From: Comamonas sp. GB3 AK4-5
GTDB taxonomy: Bacteria > Pseudomonadota > Gammaproteobacteria > Burkholderiales > Burkholderiaceae_C
Reading direction: 5' to 3'
Length of the DNA stretch: 64,000 nucleotides
Assembly (NCBI RefSeq): GCF_041320665.1
Contig: NZ_CP166730.1
Coordinates: forward strand, 2,480,001-2,544,000
The notes under the pieces are model-generated. The model was not told where the DNA came from. It worked only from the letters and a program-made list of their open reading frames with translations, and made no database searches. Made by a program: the position numbers and the translations under genes. Shown here piece after piece: positions 1 through 8,961 of this stretch. Each line of letters starts with the position of its first letter. The stretch's first letter is position 1.

Positions 1-505
1 GCATGATGCCGAAGCTCACCACAAAGCTCATGGTGTTCTGGCCCAGACTCACAGCCTGTGTGGCGAAGGACTTCGCGGCCTCGCCGGCCAGGGTGCTCAG
101 GCGCTGCTGGATTTCCGTCAGCGTGCTGAGATTGAGCTTGTGCAGCAGGTCCAGCGCCCAATTGGGCAGGGCGTCTTTGATCTGCTGGATATAGGTGCCA
201 AAGTCCATCTGCCCCGTGCTCAGGCGGTGGTAGACCGATACCGCTTCCTGGATGACGGACAGCGTGACCGCTATCAGCGGCAAGATGACGATCAGCAGGC
301 AGGTCAGCAAGGTCAGCAACGCGGCAGTGTTGCGCGCACGCGGCATGCGTGCATGCAGGCGGCGATTGAGTGGCTGAAACAAAATGGCCAGCACCACGGC
401 CCAGAAAATGGCACCCGCAAAGGGCCACAAGATACCGAGAAAGCCGCAAGTCACGGCGATCAGCAAGAGGGTGAAGGCGTGCTTCAGGGTTTGGTCCGAA
501 CGCAT
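1..505 (-). CDS. AI-2E family transporter (PerM-type permease), N-terminal part only
   Basis: This is the start of a gene running leftward off the window; 168 codons are present. Reading the minus strand from the ATG at 505 gives MRSDQTLKHAFTLLL followed by hydrophobic segments at about residues 10-45 (containing FLGILWPFAGAIFWAVVLA) and 60-85, then an amphipathic region rich in Leu and Gln. This layout, two N-terminal membrane segments then a long soluble/amphipathic stretch before more membrane segments, is that of the AI-2E exporter/PerM family of inner-membrane permeases. The substrate cannot be told from the fragment. It is divergent from sucA, with 231 bp between the two starts. No competing open frame on the plus strand looks protein-like here. 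Confidence 0.75.
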   Translation of the reverse strand, partial: MRSDQTLKHAFTLLLIAVTCGFLGILWPFAGAIFWAVVLAILFQPLNRRLHARMPRARNTAALLTLLTCLLIVILPLIAVTLSVIQEAVSVYHRLSTGQMDFGTYIQQIKDALPNWALDLLHKLNLSTLTEIQQRLSTLAGEAAKSFATQAVSLGQNTMSFVVSFGIM

Positions 506-736
506 AAGGTAGAAAAGATACCGGCAATGGCCTACAAGTAGGTGAATGTACGCGATGTGTATTGGCGCTAAGCTCTGTTCCACCTTTCGGACCGTTACAC
601 CATTCGGTGGCACAATGTGAGACGCAACAATCGGCCCTTCCCAGCCACAGTCGCATCCGCCATCCGGTACAGCCGTGTCGCGGAAGGTTCACCAACCAGC
701 TAATGCTTTCTAAAGGAAAGCGGAGGTCAGCGGAAT

Positions 737-3616
737 ATGAGCGATCAGCCATCTGTTTACCAAGCCTATCAAGGCAACACCTATCTCTTCGGGGGTAATG
801 CCCCTTATGTCGAAGAGATGTATGAGAACTACCTGGCGAACCCCGGCAGCGTGCCGGATTCGTGGCGTGAATACTTCGACGCGCTGCAGCATGTGCCGGC
901 CCTCGACGGCTCCAACGCCAAGGATGTGCCCCACCTGCCCGTGATCAACGCTTTTGCCGAGCGTGCCAAGCAAGGTGGTACCAAGGTGGTGCAGGCTTCC
1001 GGAGCCGATTCGGAGCTGGGTCGCAAGCGCACCGCAGTGCAGCAGCTAATTGCAGCCTACCGAAATGTGGGCCAGAGCTGGGCTGACCTGGATCCGCTCA
1101 AGCGCACCGAGCGCCCCGAAATTCCCGAGCTGGAGCCCGCGTTCTACGGCTTCACCGATGCAGACCAGGAAACCGTCTTTAACGTCGGCAACACCTTCTT
1201 CGGCAAGGAAACCATGTCCTTGCGCGATCTGCTGAACGCGCTGCGCGAGACCTACTGCGGCACCATCGGCGCGGAGTACATGTACGCCACCGACCAGGTG
1301 CAAAAGCGCTGGTGGCAGCAAAAGCTGGAAACCATCCGCTCCAAGCCTGCTTTCGACGCCAACAAGAAAAAACGCATTCTCGATCGCCTGACGGCCGCTG
1401 AAGGCCTGGAGCGCTATCTGCACACCAAGTACGTGGGCCAGAAGCGCTTCTCCCTGGAAGGTGGCGAATCCTTCATCGTGGCCATGGACGAGCTGATCAA
1501 TGCAGCCGGCCAAAAGGGCGTGCAGGAAGTCGTGATCGGCATGGCCCACCGCGGCCGCCTGAACGTGCTGGTCAACACCCTGGGCAAGATGCCCAAGGAT
1601 TTGTTCGCCGAGTTCGATCACACCGCCCCCGAGGATCTGCCTGCGGGTGACGTGAAATACCACCAGGGCTTCAGCTCCGACGTGTCCACCGCAGGTGGCC
1701 CGGTTCACCTGTCGCTGGCTTTCAACCCCTCGCACCTGGAAATCGTCAACCCCGTGGTGGAAGGTTCGGTGCGCTCGCGCATGGACCGCCGCGCCGACCC
1801 GCATGGCAAGCAAGTGCTGCCCGTGCTGGTGCACGGTGACGCGGCTTTCGCCGGCCAAGGTGTGAACCAGGAAACCCTGGCGCTGATGCAAACCCGTGGC
1901 TACACCACGGGCGGCACGGTGCACATCATCATCAACAACCAGATCGGTTTCACCACCTCCGACCCGCGCGACAAGGGCTCCACCACCTACTGCACGGACA
2001 TCGTGAAGATGGTCGAATCCCCCGTGCTGCACGTCAACGGTGACGATCCCGAAGCCGTGGCCCTGTGCATGCAGCTGGCCCTGGACTACCGCATGGAGTT
2101 CCAGCAGGACGTGGTGGTCGACGTGGTGTGCTTCCGCAAACTGGGTCACAACGAGCAGGACACGCCCGCTCTGACCCAGCCGCTGATGTACAAGACGATT
2201 GCAGTCCACCCCGGCACGCGCAAGCTGTACGCCGATAAGCTGGCTGCCCAAGGTCTGGGCGCCACCCTGGGCGACGACATGGCCAAGGCCTATCGCGCTG
2301 CCATGGATGAAGGCCGTCACACCCAGGAAGTGGTGTTGACCAACTTCAAGAGCCAGTACGCCGTGGACTGGAGCCCCTTCCTGGACCAGAAATGGACCGA
2401 CGCCGGTGACACCGCCATTCCGTTGACGGAGTGGAAGCGTCTGGCCGAGAAGATCACCACCTTGCCCGCCTCGGTGAACCCCCATGCACTGGTGAAAAAG
2501 GTCTACGACGACCGCGCCGCCATGGGCCGTGGTGAAGTCAATGTGGACTGGGGCATGGGCGAGCACATGGCTTTCGCCTCGCTGGTGGCTTCGGGCTATC
2601 CCGTGCGCCTGTCTGGCGAAGACTGCGGCCGTGGCACCTTTACCCACCGCCACTCGGTCATCCATGACCAAAAGCGTGAAAAGTGGAGCGAAGGCACCTA
2701 CATCCCGCTGCAGAACGTGGCCGAGAACCAGGCTCCCTTTGTTGTCATCGACTCCATCCTGTCTGAAGAGGCTGTGCTGGGCTTTGAATACGGCTACGCC
2801 TCCAACGACCCCAACACCCTGGTGATCTGGGAAGCCCAGTTCGGCGACTTCGCCAATGGTGCCCAGGTCGTGATCGACCAGTTCATCGCCTCGGGTGAAG
2901 TCAAGTGGGGCCGTGTGAATGGCCTGACCCTGATGCTGCCCCATGGCTATGAAGGCCAGGGCCCCGAGCACAGCTCGGCTCGCCTGGAGCGCTTCATGCA
3001 GCTGGCTGCCGACACCAATATGCAGATCGTGCAGCCCACCACGGCCAGCCAGATCTTCCACGTGCTGCGTCGTCAGATGGTGCGCAAGCTGCGCAAGCCG
3101 CTGGTCATCATGACGCCCAAGTCGCTGCTGCGTAACAAGGACGCGACCTCGCCGCTGTCCGAGTTCACCAAGGGCGCCTTCCAGACCGTCATCGGTGAGC
3201 AAGACGCCGGCGTGGTCAAGAACGCTGCCAAGGTCAAGCGCATCATCGCCTGCTCGGGCAAGGTCTACTACGACCTGGTGAAAAAGCGCGCAGAGAAGGA
3301 AGCCAACGACGTGGCCATCATCCGCGTCGAGCAGCTCTATCCCTTCCCGCACAAGGCATTCGCTGCCGAGCTCAAGAAATACCCCAGCGCCGCTGACATC
3401 GTGTGGTGCCAGGATGAGCCGCAGAACCAGGGCGCCTGGTTCTTCATCCAGCACAACATCCACGAGAACATGCTCGATGGCCAGAAGCTGGGCTACTCCG
3501 GCCGCGCTGCCTCGGCATCGCCCGCTGTGGGCTACTCGCACCTGCACCAGGAGCAACAAAAGGCGCTGGTCGAAGGCGCATTCGGCAAGCTCAAGGGCTT
3601 TGTCCTGACCAAGTAA
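737..3616 (+). CDS. sucA: 2-oxoglutarate dehydrogenase E1 component (thiamine-diphosphate dependent)
   Basis: E1 of the 2-oxoglutarate dehydrogenase complex decarboxylates 2-oxoglutarate in the TCA cycle and passes the succinyl group to the lipoyl domain of SucB. The 959-residue length is normal for the family. The N-terminus carries the E1o-specific peptide ([18 protein letters not shown], about residues 16-33). The thiamine-binding half shows AHRGRLNVL near residue 270, [11 protein letters not shown] near 366 and [13 protein letters not shown] near 400. The transketolase-type pyrimidine domain has [13 protein letters not shown] near 628. A strong GGAGG ribosome site lies about 10 bases before the ATG. 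It heads the sucA-sucB-lpdA operon. A long minus-strand open frame across this gene is a codon-bias shadow. Confidence 0.98.
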   Translation: MSDQPSVYQAYQGNTYLFGGNAPYVEEMYENYLANPGSVPDSWREYFDALQHVPALDGSNAKDVPHLPVINAFAERAKQGGTKVVQASGADSELGRKRTAVQQLIAAYRNVGQSWADLDPLKRTERPEIPELEPAFYGFTDADQETVFNVGNTFFGKETMSLRDLLNALRETYCGTIGAEYMYATDQVQKRWWQQKLETIRSKPAFDANKKKRILDRLTAAEGLERYLHTKYVGQKRFSLEGGESFIVAMDELINAAGQKGVQEVVIGMAHRGRLNVLVNTLGKMPKDLFAEFDHTAPEDLPAGDVKYHQGFSSDVSTAGGPVHLSLAFNPSHLEIVNPVVEGSVRSRMDRRADPHGKQVLPVLVHGDAAFAGQGVNQETLALMQTRGYTTGGTVHIIINNQIGFTTSDPRDKGSTTYCTDIVKMVESPVLHVNGDDPEAVALCMQLALDYRMEFQQDVVVDVVCFRKLGHNEQDTPALTQPLMYKTIAVHPGTRKLYADKLAAQGLGATLGDDMAKAYRAAMDEGRHTQEVVLTNFKSQYAVDWSPFLDQKWTDAGDTAIPLTEWKRLAEKITTLPASVNPHALVKKVYDDRAAMGRGEVNVDWGMGEHMAFASLVASGYPVRLSGEDCGRGTFTHRHSVIHDQKREKWSEGTYIPLQNVAENQAPFVVIDSILSEEAVLGFEYGYASNDPNTLVIWEAQFGDFANGAQVVIDQFIASGEVKWGRVNGLTLMLPHGYEGQGPEHSSARLERFMQLAADTNMQIVQPTTASQIFHVLRRQMVRKLRKPLVIMTPKSLLRNKDATSPLSEFTKGAFQTVIGEQDAGVVKNAAKVKRIIACSGKVYYDLVKKRAEKEANDVAIIRVEQLYPFPHKAFAAELKKYPSAADIVWCQDEPQNQGAWFFIQHNIHENMLDGQKLGYSGRAASASPAVGYSHLHQEQQKALVEGAFGKLKGFVLTK

Positions 3617-3625
3617 TAGGCGACA

Positions 3626-3645
3626 CCCCTGCCTGCGGGCAGGGG
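3626..3645 (+). other. Intercistronic hairpin between sucA and sucB
   Basis: A perfect 8-bp inverted repeat, CCCCTGCC-TGCG-GGCAGGGG, lies about 10 bases after the sucA stop and 30 bases before the sucB start. No T-run follows, so it is not a standard Rho-independent terminator. A role in protecting the upstream mRNA or tuning the E1/E2 ratio is inference. Confidence 0.5.
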
Positions 3646-3675
3646 AGCACAAAACACATTTGGAAAGAATTCAAA

Positions 3676-4908
3676 ATGGCTATCGTTGAAGTCAAAGTTC
3701 CCCAGCTGTCCGAATCCATCGCGGAAGCCACCATGCTGACCTGGAAGAAAAAGGTCGGTGAAGCCGTGGCAGTGGACGAAATCCTGATCGAAATCGAAAC
3801 CGACAAGGTGGTGCTGGAAGTGCCGGCCCCCGCCGCTGGCGTGCTGACCGACATCGTCCAGGGTGACGGTGCCACCGTGACCGCCGAGCAACTGATCGCC
3901 AAGATCGACACCGAAGGTGTCGCTGGTGCCGTGGCTGCGGCTGCCGCGCCCGCCGCCGCTGCTGCGCCTGCAGCCGCCGCTCCGGCCGCTTCCAGCGCCA
4001 AGAGCGATGTGGCCATGCCCGCTGCTGCCAAGATCCTGGCAGAGAACAACCTCTCCGCTGCCAACGTGACCGGTTCCGGCAAGGACGGCCGCGTGACCAA
4101 GGGCGATGCCCTGTCCGCCATCAAGGCCGGCGCCACCATCCCCACCGGCGCTCCCAAGACGGCGCTGCCGCAAGTGGCCGCACCCGCTCCCAAGGAAGAC
4201 CTGTCGGGCCGTCCCGAGCAACGCGTGCCCATGACCCGTCTGCGTGCCCGCGTGGCCGAGCGCCTGCTGCAGTCGCAATCGACCAACGCCATCCTGACCA
4301 CGTTCAATGAAGTGAACATGGCCCCCGTGATGGACCTGCGCAAGAAATTCCAGGACGCCTTCACCAAGGAACACGGCGTGAAGCTGGGCTTTATGTCCTT
4401 CTTCGTCAAGGCCGCTGTGCACGCCCTGAAGAAGTACCCGGTGCTGAACGCTTCGGTGGATGGCAACGACATCATCTACCACGGCTACTTCGACATCGGT
4501 ATCGCCGTGGGTTCGCCCCGTGGCCTGGTGGTGCCCATTCTGCGCAACGCCGACCAGATGAGCTTTGCCGACATCGAAAAGAAGATTGCCGAATTCGGCA
4601 AGAAGGCGGCTGACGGCAAGCTGGGCATCGAAGACATGACCGGTGGCACCTTCTCCATCTCCAACGGCGGCACCTTCGGCTCGATGATGTCAACCCCCAT
4701 CATCAACCCGCCCCAGTCGGCCATCCTGGGCGTGCACGCCACCAAGGACCGTGCCGTGGTCGAAAACGGCCAGGTTGTGGTGCGCCCGATGAACTATCTG
4801 GCCATGTCCTATGACCACCGCATCATCGACGGCCGCGAAGCCGTGCTGGGCCTGGTGGCCATGAAGGACGCGCTGGAAGATCCTTCGCGCCTGCTGTTCG
4901 ACCTGTGA
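3676..4908 (+). CDS. sucB: Dihydrolipoyllysine succinyltransferase (2-oxoglutarate dehydrogenase E2)
   Basis: E2 forms the core of the 2-oxoglutarate dehydrogenase complex and transfers succinyl from its lipoyl arm to CoA. A single lipoyl domain covers about residues 2-75, with the lipoylated lysine at K44 in [11 protein letters not shown]. An Ala/Pro-rich swinging linker follows at about 82-105, then the E3/E1-binding domain (about 112-148, containing [13 protein letters not shown]). The catalytic acyltransferase domain fills residues 185-410 and carries the HxxxD active site, H381 and D385 in SYDHRIIDG. At 410 residues it has the usual length. It lies 59 bp after sucA, and lpdA follows after a 3'-end hairpin repeat. 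Also known as odhB. Confidence 0.97.
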   Translation: MAIVEVKVPQLSESIAEATMLTWKKKVGEAVAVDEILIEIETDKVVLEVPAPAAGVLTDIVQGDGATVTAEQLIAKIDTEGVAGAVAAAAAPAAAAAPAAAAPAASSAKSDVAMPAAAKILAENNLSAANVTGSGKDGRVTKGDALSAIKAGATIPTGAPKTALPQVAAPAPKEDLSGRPEQRVPMTRLRARVAERLLQSQSTNAILTTFNEVNMAPVMDLRKKFQDAFTKEHGVKLGFMSFFVKAAVHALKKYPVLNASVDGNDIIYHGYFDIGIAVGSPRGLVVPILRNADQMSFADIEKKIAEFGKKAADGKLGIEDMTGGTFSISNGGTFGSMMSTPIINPPQSAILGVHATKDRAVVENGQVVVRPMNYLAMSYDHRIIDGREAVLGLVAMKDALEDPSRLLFDL

Positions 4909-4917
4909 TCATGCACA

Positions 4918-5024
4918 CCCCCCTGTGGCGCTGCGCGCCTTCCCCCCGCTCTCGTTTTGCTGAGCAAAACGGGCAGGGGGACGCCGCCGGTGCTGCGGGG
5001 CGGCCCTTGCACGGCGGCCCTGGC
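4918..5024 (+). repeat. 3'-end hairpin repeat, copy 1 (after sucB)
   Basis: This is one of five related intergenic repeats in the window (others at 21389, 23134, 37858, 63194). The family pattern is CCCCCTG, a short GC hairpin, CTTCCCCC, a variable-length hairpin closed by CAGGGGGACG, then a stem enclosing the conserved loop GCGGGGCGGCCCTT and ending CCTGGC. This copy has the longest variable hairpin (CGTTTTGCT/GCAAAACG). Its distal stem is GCCGCC/GGCGGC where other copies have GACACC/GGTGTC, a compensated change. It begins 9 bp after the sucB stop. Confidence 0.85.
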
Positions 5025-5146
5025 GGGGTGCCATGCAAGGGCTGTGCAGTGAGCTGAACTTCTATGTGATAGAGATAACCCACCATTGGCTTGACATGGC
5101 CTGATGGTGGGTTTTTTCCTGCATCTACCGACCAGAGATTTGAGAC

Positions 5147-6574
5147 ATGAGCAAGCAATTTGACGTTATCGTGATCGGCGCCGGCCCTGGCGGCTATATC
5201 GCCGCCATCCGCGCTGCCCAACTGGGCAAGACCGTGGCCTGTATTGACGAGTGGAAGAACGCCGCTGGCGGCGCCGCTCCGGGTGGCACCTGCACCAACG
5301 TGGGCTGCATTCCCTCCAAGGCCTTGCTGCAGTCCTCCGAGCATTTCGAACATGCCAAGCTGCACTTTGCCGACCACGGCATCTCCACCGGCAAGGTGGA
5401 AATGGACGCGGCCAAGATGATCGCCCGCAAGGAAGCGATCGTGAAGCAGAACAACGACGGCATCCTCTACCTGTTCAAGAAGAACAAGGTCAGCTTCTTC
5501 CACGGTCGCGGCTCTTTTGTGCGCACCGTGGAGGGTGGCTACGAAATCAAGGTGGCTGGCAAGGAAGAAGAAACCATCATCGGTCAGCAGATCGTGGTGG
5601 CCACCGGCTCCAACGCCCGTGCATTGCCCGGCCTGCCTTTCGATGAAGAGTTTGTGCTGTCCAACGACGGCGCGCTGAGCCTGGACAAGGCGCCCAAGAA
5701 GCTGGGCCTGATCGGCTCCGGCGTGATCGGCCTGGAAATGGGCTCGGTCTGGCGTCGCCTGGGCACGGAAGTGACCGTGCTGGAAGGCATGTCCACCTTC
5801 CTGCCTGCCGTGGACGAGCAAATCGCCAAGGAAGCCAAGAAGGCGTTTGACAAGCAAGGTCTGAAGATCGAGCTGGGCGTGAAGGTCGGCGAAGTCAAGG
5901 TCGGCAAAAAGGGCGTGACCGTGCCCTACACCAATGCCAAGGGCGAAGCCCAGCAGCTGGAAGTGGACAAGCTCATCGTCTCTATCGGCCGCACCGCCAA
6001 CACCATCGGCCTGAACGCCGAAGCCGTGGGCCTGGCCCTGGACGAGCGCGGCTGCATCGTGGTGGACGACAACTGCAAGACCAATCTGCCCGGCGTCTGG
6101 GCCGTGGGTGACGTGGTGCGTGGCCCCATGCTGGCGCACAAGGCCGAAGAAGAGGCCGTGGCTGTGGCCGAGCGCATTGCCGGCCAGCATGGCCATGTGA
6201 ACTTTGCCACCCTGCCTTCCGTGATCTACACCAGCCCCGAAGTGGCATGGGTGGGCCGCACCGAGCAGCAACTGAAGGCCGATGGCGTGAAGTACAAGGC
6301 CGGCACCTTCCCCTTCCTGGCGAACGGCCGCGCACGTGCGCTGGGCGACACCACCGGCATGGTCAAGTTCCTGGCCGATGCAGAGACCGACGAGATCCTG
6401 GGCGTGCACATGGTGGGCCCCATGGTGTCCGAGCTGATCTCCGAAGCCGTGGTGGCCATGGAGTTCAAGGCTTCGTCCGAGGACATCGCCCGCATCTGCC
6501 ACGCTCACCCCTCGCTGTCGGAATCCACCAAGGAAGCCGCACTGGCCGTGGACAAGCGCACGCTGAACTTCTGA
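5147..6574 (+). CDS. lpdA: Dihydrolipoyl dehydrogenase (E3)
   Basis: This flavoprotein reoxidises the dihydrolipoyl group of the 2-oxoacid dehydrogenase complexes and reduces NAD+. The N-terminal FAD-binding loop GAGPGGY is at residues 11-17. The redox-active disulfide is C49-x4-C54 in GGTCTNVGCIPSKA, and the C-terminal His-Glu pair is H454/E459 in HAHPSLSES. The NAD-binding loop GSGVIGLEMGSVW sits near residue 190. The 475-residue length matches a plain E3 with no N-terminal lipoyl domain, which some betaproteobacterial E3 proteins carry. It is the third gene of the sucA-sucB-lpdA operon and is followed by a clear terminator. Confidence 0.97.
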   Translation: MSKQFDVIVIGAGPGGYIAAIRAAQLGKTVACIDEWKNAAGGAAPGGTCTNVGCIPSKALLQSSEHFEHAKLHFADHGISTGKVEMDAAKMIARKEAIVKQNNDGILYLFKKNKVSFFHGRGSFVRTVEGGYEIKVAGKEEETIIGQQIVVATGSNARALPGLPFDEEFVLSNDGALSLDKAPKKLGLIGSGVIGLEMGSVWRRLGTEVTVLEGMSTFLPAVDEQIAKEAKKAFDKQGLKIELGVKVGEVKVGKKGVTVPYTNAKGEAQQLEVDKLIVSIGRTANTIGLNAEAVGLALDERGCIVVDDNCKTNLPGVWAVGDVVRGPMLAHKAEEEAVAVAERIAGQHGHVNFATLPSVIYTSPEVAWVGRTEQQLKADGVKYKAGTFPFLANGRARALGDTTGMVKFLADAETDEILGVHMVGPMVSELISEAVVAMEFKASSEDIARICHAHPSLSESTKEAALAVDKRTLNF

Positions 6575-6602
6575 TCAGCCCGCTAACGGTTTGATCAAAA
6601 AA

Positions 6603-6646
6603 AGCGGCCTGCGCCCGGTAAGAGGGTGCAGGCCGCTATTGTTTTT
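6603..6646 (+). terminator. Rho-independent terminator after lpdA
   Basis: A perfect 10-bp stem, AGCGGCCTGC/GCAGGCCGCT, with a 15-base loop is followed by ATTGTTTTT. It ends the sucA-sucB-lpdA transcription unit. Confidence 0.85.
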
Positions 6647-7021
6647 ATATGGGGCATGGGAGCGGCCGGTTGGCTGCCCTCATGCCGGGGCAGGCGGCAT
6701 TGCCTGGCAGTGCGGAGAAGGGAAGGGACGGGGCAGGTATCTGGCGTAGAAGAGGGTGTGCCGCAGCGGGCAGTCCTGGCGGCCTGTCCACGCTAAAGCA
6801 GGCAAGGCGGCGCAGTGCGAAGCCTTTGTCCCGGGCGGCTAGAATGAGCGCTTGTCGCAGGCTCGACATGCGAGCTACAGCCTTGGTGGAAATTTCCTGC
6901 ACTCCCCGCTTTGACGCCGTGCATCCATGGCGCTTTGCGTCCGGTCATCTTCGCTTTCCTCTCCCGCGACATGCCCGAACGCAGCAGCATGCTTGAGCCC
7001 TGGACCCCGTGTTGGAGATAG
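6647..7021. other. Gene-free interval between lpdA terminator and zapE
   Basis: About 375 bp of GC-rich sequence. Short open frames occur on both strands but show no recognisable domain, no ribosome site and no codon pattern distinct from noise. It presumably holds the zapE promoter; I could not identify a convincing box pair. Confidence 0.4.
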
Positions 7022-8122
7022 ATGGTGAATGTGAGACAAGCGTACGAGGCCGAGCTGGCCGCCAAAGGCTTTACCGCCGATCCCGCACAGCTGCGCGCTG
7101 TGGACGCGCTGCAGCGCTGCGCAGACGACTGGGCCGCCTACAAATCGCGGCGCTCGAACGCGATCAAGAAAATCTTCCACAACCCAGAGATTCCGCGTGG
7201 CGTTTATATGTACGGCGGGGTAGGGCGTGGCAAAAGTTTTTTGATGGACTGCTTTTTCAATGCCGTACCCATCAAGCGCAAGGTGCGCCTGCATTTCCAC
7301 GAATTCATGCGCGAGGTGCACCGCGAGCTGCATGTGCTGCAGGGCACACAAAACCCGCTGGATGCCCTGGGCGCAAAAATAGCCAAGCGCTACAAGCTGA
7401 TCTGCTTTGACGAATTTCACGTGGCGGACATTACCGACGCCATGATCTTGCACCGCCTGCTGGTGGCCTTGTTCGACAACGGTGTGGGCTTTGTCACCAC
7501 CTCGAACTTCAAGCCCGACGACCTTTATCCCGGTGGCCTGCATCGTGACCGCATACAGCCGGCGATTGACCTGCTCAACGAGCGCATGGATGTGGTCAAC
7601 GTCGACAACGGCACCGACTACCGTCGCCGCACGCTGGAGATGGTGCAGCTCTACCACTGCCCGCTGGGCCAGGCGGCCGATGCCGCCATGACCGAGGCTT
7701 TCGAGCGCCTGGCCGAGGCCAAGGACGAAAACCCCGTGCTGCACATCGAGGCGCGTGAAATCCGCGCCCTGCGCCGTGCGGGCGGCGTGGTGTGGTTTGA
7801 CTTCCGCGAGCTCTGCGGCGGCCCGCGCTCGCAGAACGACTACCTGGAAATCGCCACCCAGTTCCACACGGTGCTGCTTTCGAATGTGCCTTTTATGCCG
7901 GTGAACATGGCCTCGCCCGCGCGGCGCTTCACCTGGCTGGTGGACGTGTTGTACGACCGCCGTGTCAAACTCATCATGTCGGCAGCGGTACCACCCGAGC
8001 AGCTCTACACCGAAGGGCCGCTGGCCCATGAGTTTCCGCGCACCGTCTCGCGGCTGAATGAAATGCAGTCGCAGGAATTCCTCTCGCTGGAACGGCGAGA
8101 GGTGGACACCTCGCTGACCTGA
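7022..8122 (+). CDS. zapE: Cell division protein ZapE (AFG1-like ATPase)
   Basis: ZapE is an AAA+-type P-loop ATPase that associates with the FtsZ ring and destabilises FtsZ polymers; the eukaryotic relative is AFG1/LACE1. The 366-residue protein has Walker A GGVGRGKSFLMD at about residues 65-76 and Walker B LICFDEFHVAD near 126, both typical of the family. The family signature FVTTSNFKPDDLYPGGL lies near 160. Length is normal. It follows the 2-oxoglutarate dehydrogenase operon, a neighbourhood common in betaproteobacteria, but the strong terminator between them suggests a separate promoter. A small secreted protein gene begins 6 bp after its stop and may be co-transcribed. Confidence 0.95.
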   Translation: MVNVRQAYEAELAAKGFTADPAQLRAVDALQRCADDWAAYKSRRSNAIKKIFHNPEIPRGVYMYGGVGRGKSFLMDCFFNAVPIKRKVRLHFHEFMREVHRELHVLQGTQNPLDALGAKIAKRYKLICFDEFHVADITDAMILHRLLVALFDNGVGFVTTSNFKPDDLYPGGLHRDRIQPAIDLLNERMDVVNVDNGTDYRRRTLEMVQLYHCPLGQAADAAMTEAFERLAEAKDENPVLHIEAREIRALRRAGGVVWFDFRELCGGPRSQNDYLEIATQFHTVLLSNVPFMPVNMASPARRFTWLVDVLYDRRVKLIMSAAVPPEQLYTEGPLAHEFPRTVSRLNEMQSQEFLSLERREVDTSLT

Positions 8123-8128
8123 ACCCCT

Positions 8129-8845
8129 ATGCCACAACGCGCTTTCTTTGCTCTCTCCCATTTGCTGCCCGCCTGCCTGGCATTGGCGGCAGCCAGCGCC
8201 CTGGCGCAGCCTGCGGCCGCCCCGTTGCCCGAAGAGCCGCAGGCGCGCGCTGCCGCGCTGGAGGCCCGCCAGGCCCAGCGCGACGCCGAGCGCCGCAGCA
8301 TCTCGGCACGGCGCCAGGTACAGGCCGCCCAACAGCACAAAGAAGAGACGGCCTGCTATCGCCGCTTTGCCGTGGAAAACTGCCTGGCCAAGGTTCGCGA
8401 GCAGGCCCGTACCGAGGAAAGCGCACTGCACCAGCGCGAGCTGGAACTCAACGATGCCGAGCGGCGTGAAAAGTCCTCGGAGCGCCTGCACAGCATCGAG
8501 CAAAAGCAGAACGAGCCGCGCAAGCCCCAGCCCATGCAGGGTGCGTCGCGCCAGCCGCTGAGCACACCGCAGCAGCCGGCCAAGCGCACCCAGGACGATG
8601 TGCTGCAGGACAAGGCCGCCAGCGAAGCCCAGGCACAGCAACGTGCCCAGCAGCAGCAAAGCCATGTTGAAGGCAAGCAGCGCCAGGCGGCCGAGCGCGT
8701 CCAGTCCGAGGCCGAGCGCCGTGCCGTTGCACAGGAGAAGGCCGCCGAGCGTGCCGCAGATAGCGCCAAACGCCATGAGCGCCGGGACAAGGCCGTCTCC
8801 GAACGCAAGGGCGCACCGCTGCCCATGCCCGAGCAGCAGCCCTGA
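8129..8845 (+). CDS. Secreted Ala/Gln/Arg-rich coiled-coil protein of unknown function
   Basis: I do not recognise a characterised family. The 238-residue product starts with a signal peptide (hydrophobic core CLALAAASALA, likely cleaved after ALA at about residue 26). The rest is almost entirely charged and Ala/Gln-rich with heptad-like spacing, so a long helical or coiled-coil periplasmic protein is expected. A CYRRFAVENCLAKVR segment near residue 76 holds its only two cysteines, spaced for a possible disulfide; this Cys-x8-Cys element is the most distinctive part. A Pro/Gln-rich break occurs near 130-155. The gene starts 6 bp after zapE, suggesting co-transcription. Function unknown. Confidence 0.7.
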   Translation: MPQRAFFALSHLLPACLALAAASALAQPAAAPLPEEPQARAAALEARQAQRDAERRSISARRQVQAAQQHKEETACYRRFAVENCLAKVREQARTEESALHQRELELNDAERREKSSERLHSIEQKQNEPRKPQPMQGASRQPLSTPQQPAKRTQDDVLQDKAASEAQAQQRAQQQQSHVEGKQRQAAERVQSEAERRAVAQEKAAERAADSAKRHERRDKAVSERKGAPLPMPEQQP

Positions 8846-8961
8846 AGGCCGCCCACCATGTCCGCCGCAGAGCAGGGTGTTGGCGCTCTGAAAAAAAGAG
8901 CTGAATCTGCTGATCTGCTCTGCGTAAAAAGCAGTTTTGATGCTGTAGAGCAGGGCCGGGT

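Noticed and set aside
140..541. A 133-codon plus-strand frame rich in Gln, Asp and Arg
   Set aside because: It is antisense to the AI-2E-type permease fragment, whose membrane segments are clear.
1046..3652. An 868-codon open frame on the minus strand opposite sucA
   Set aside because: It mirrors sucA codons in a GC-rich genome, is rich in His, Val and Leu repeats as expected from antisense reading, and matches no family. sucA is certain.
6649..6996. A 115-codon plus-strand frame between lpdA and zapE
   Set aside because: No ribosome site, no recognisable domain, a composition rich in Arg/Ala/Ser as in random GC-rich sequence, and a competing minus-strand frame of similar quality.
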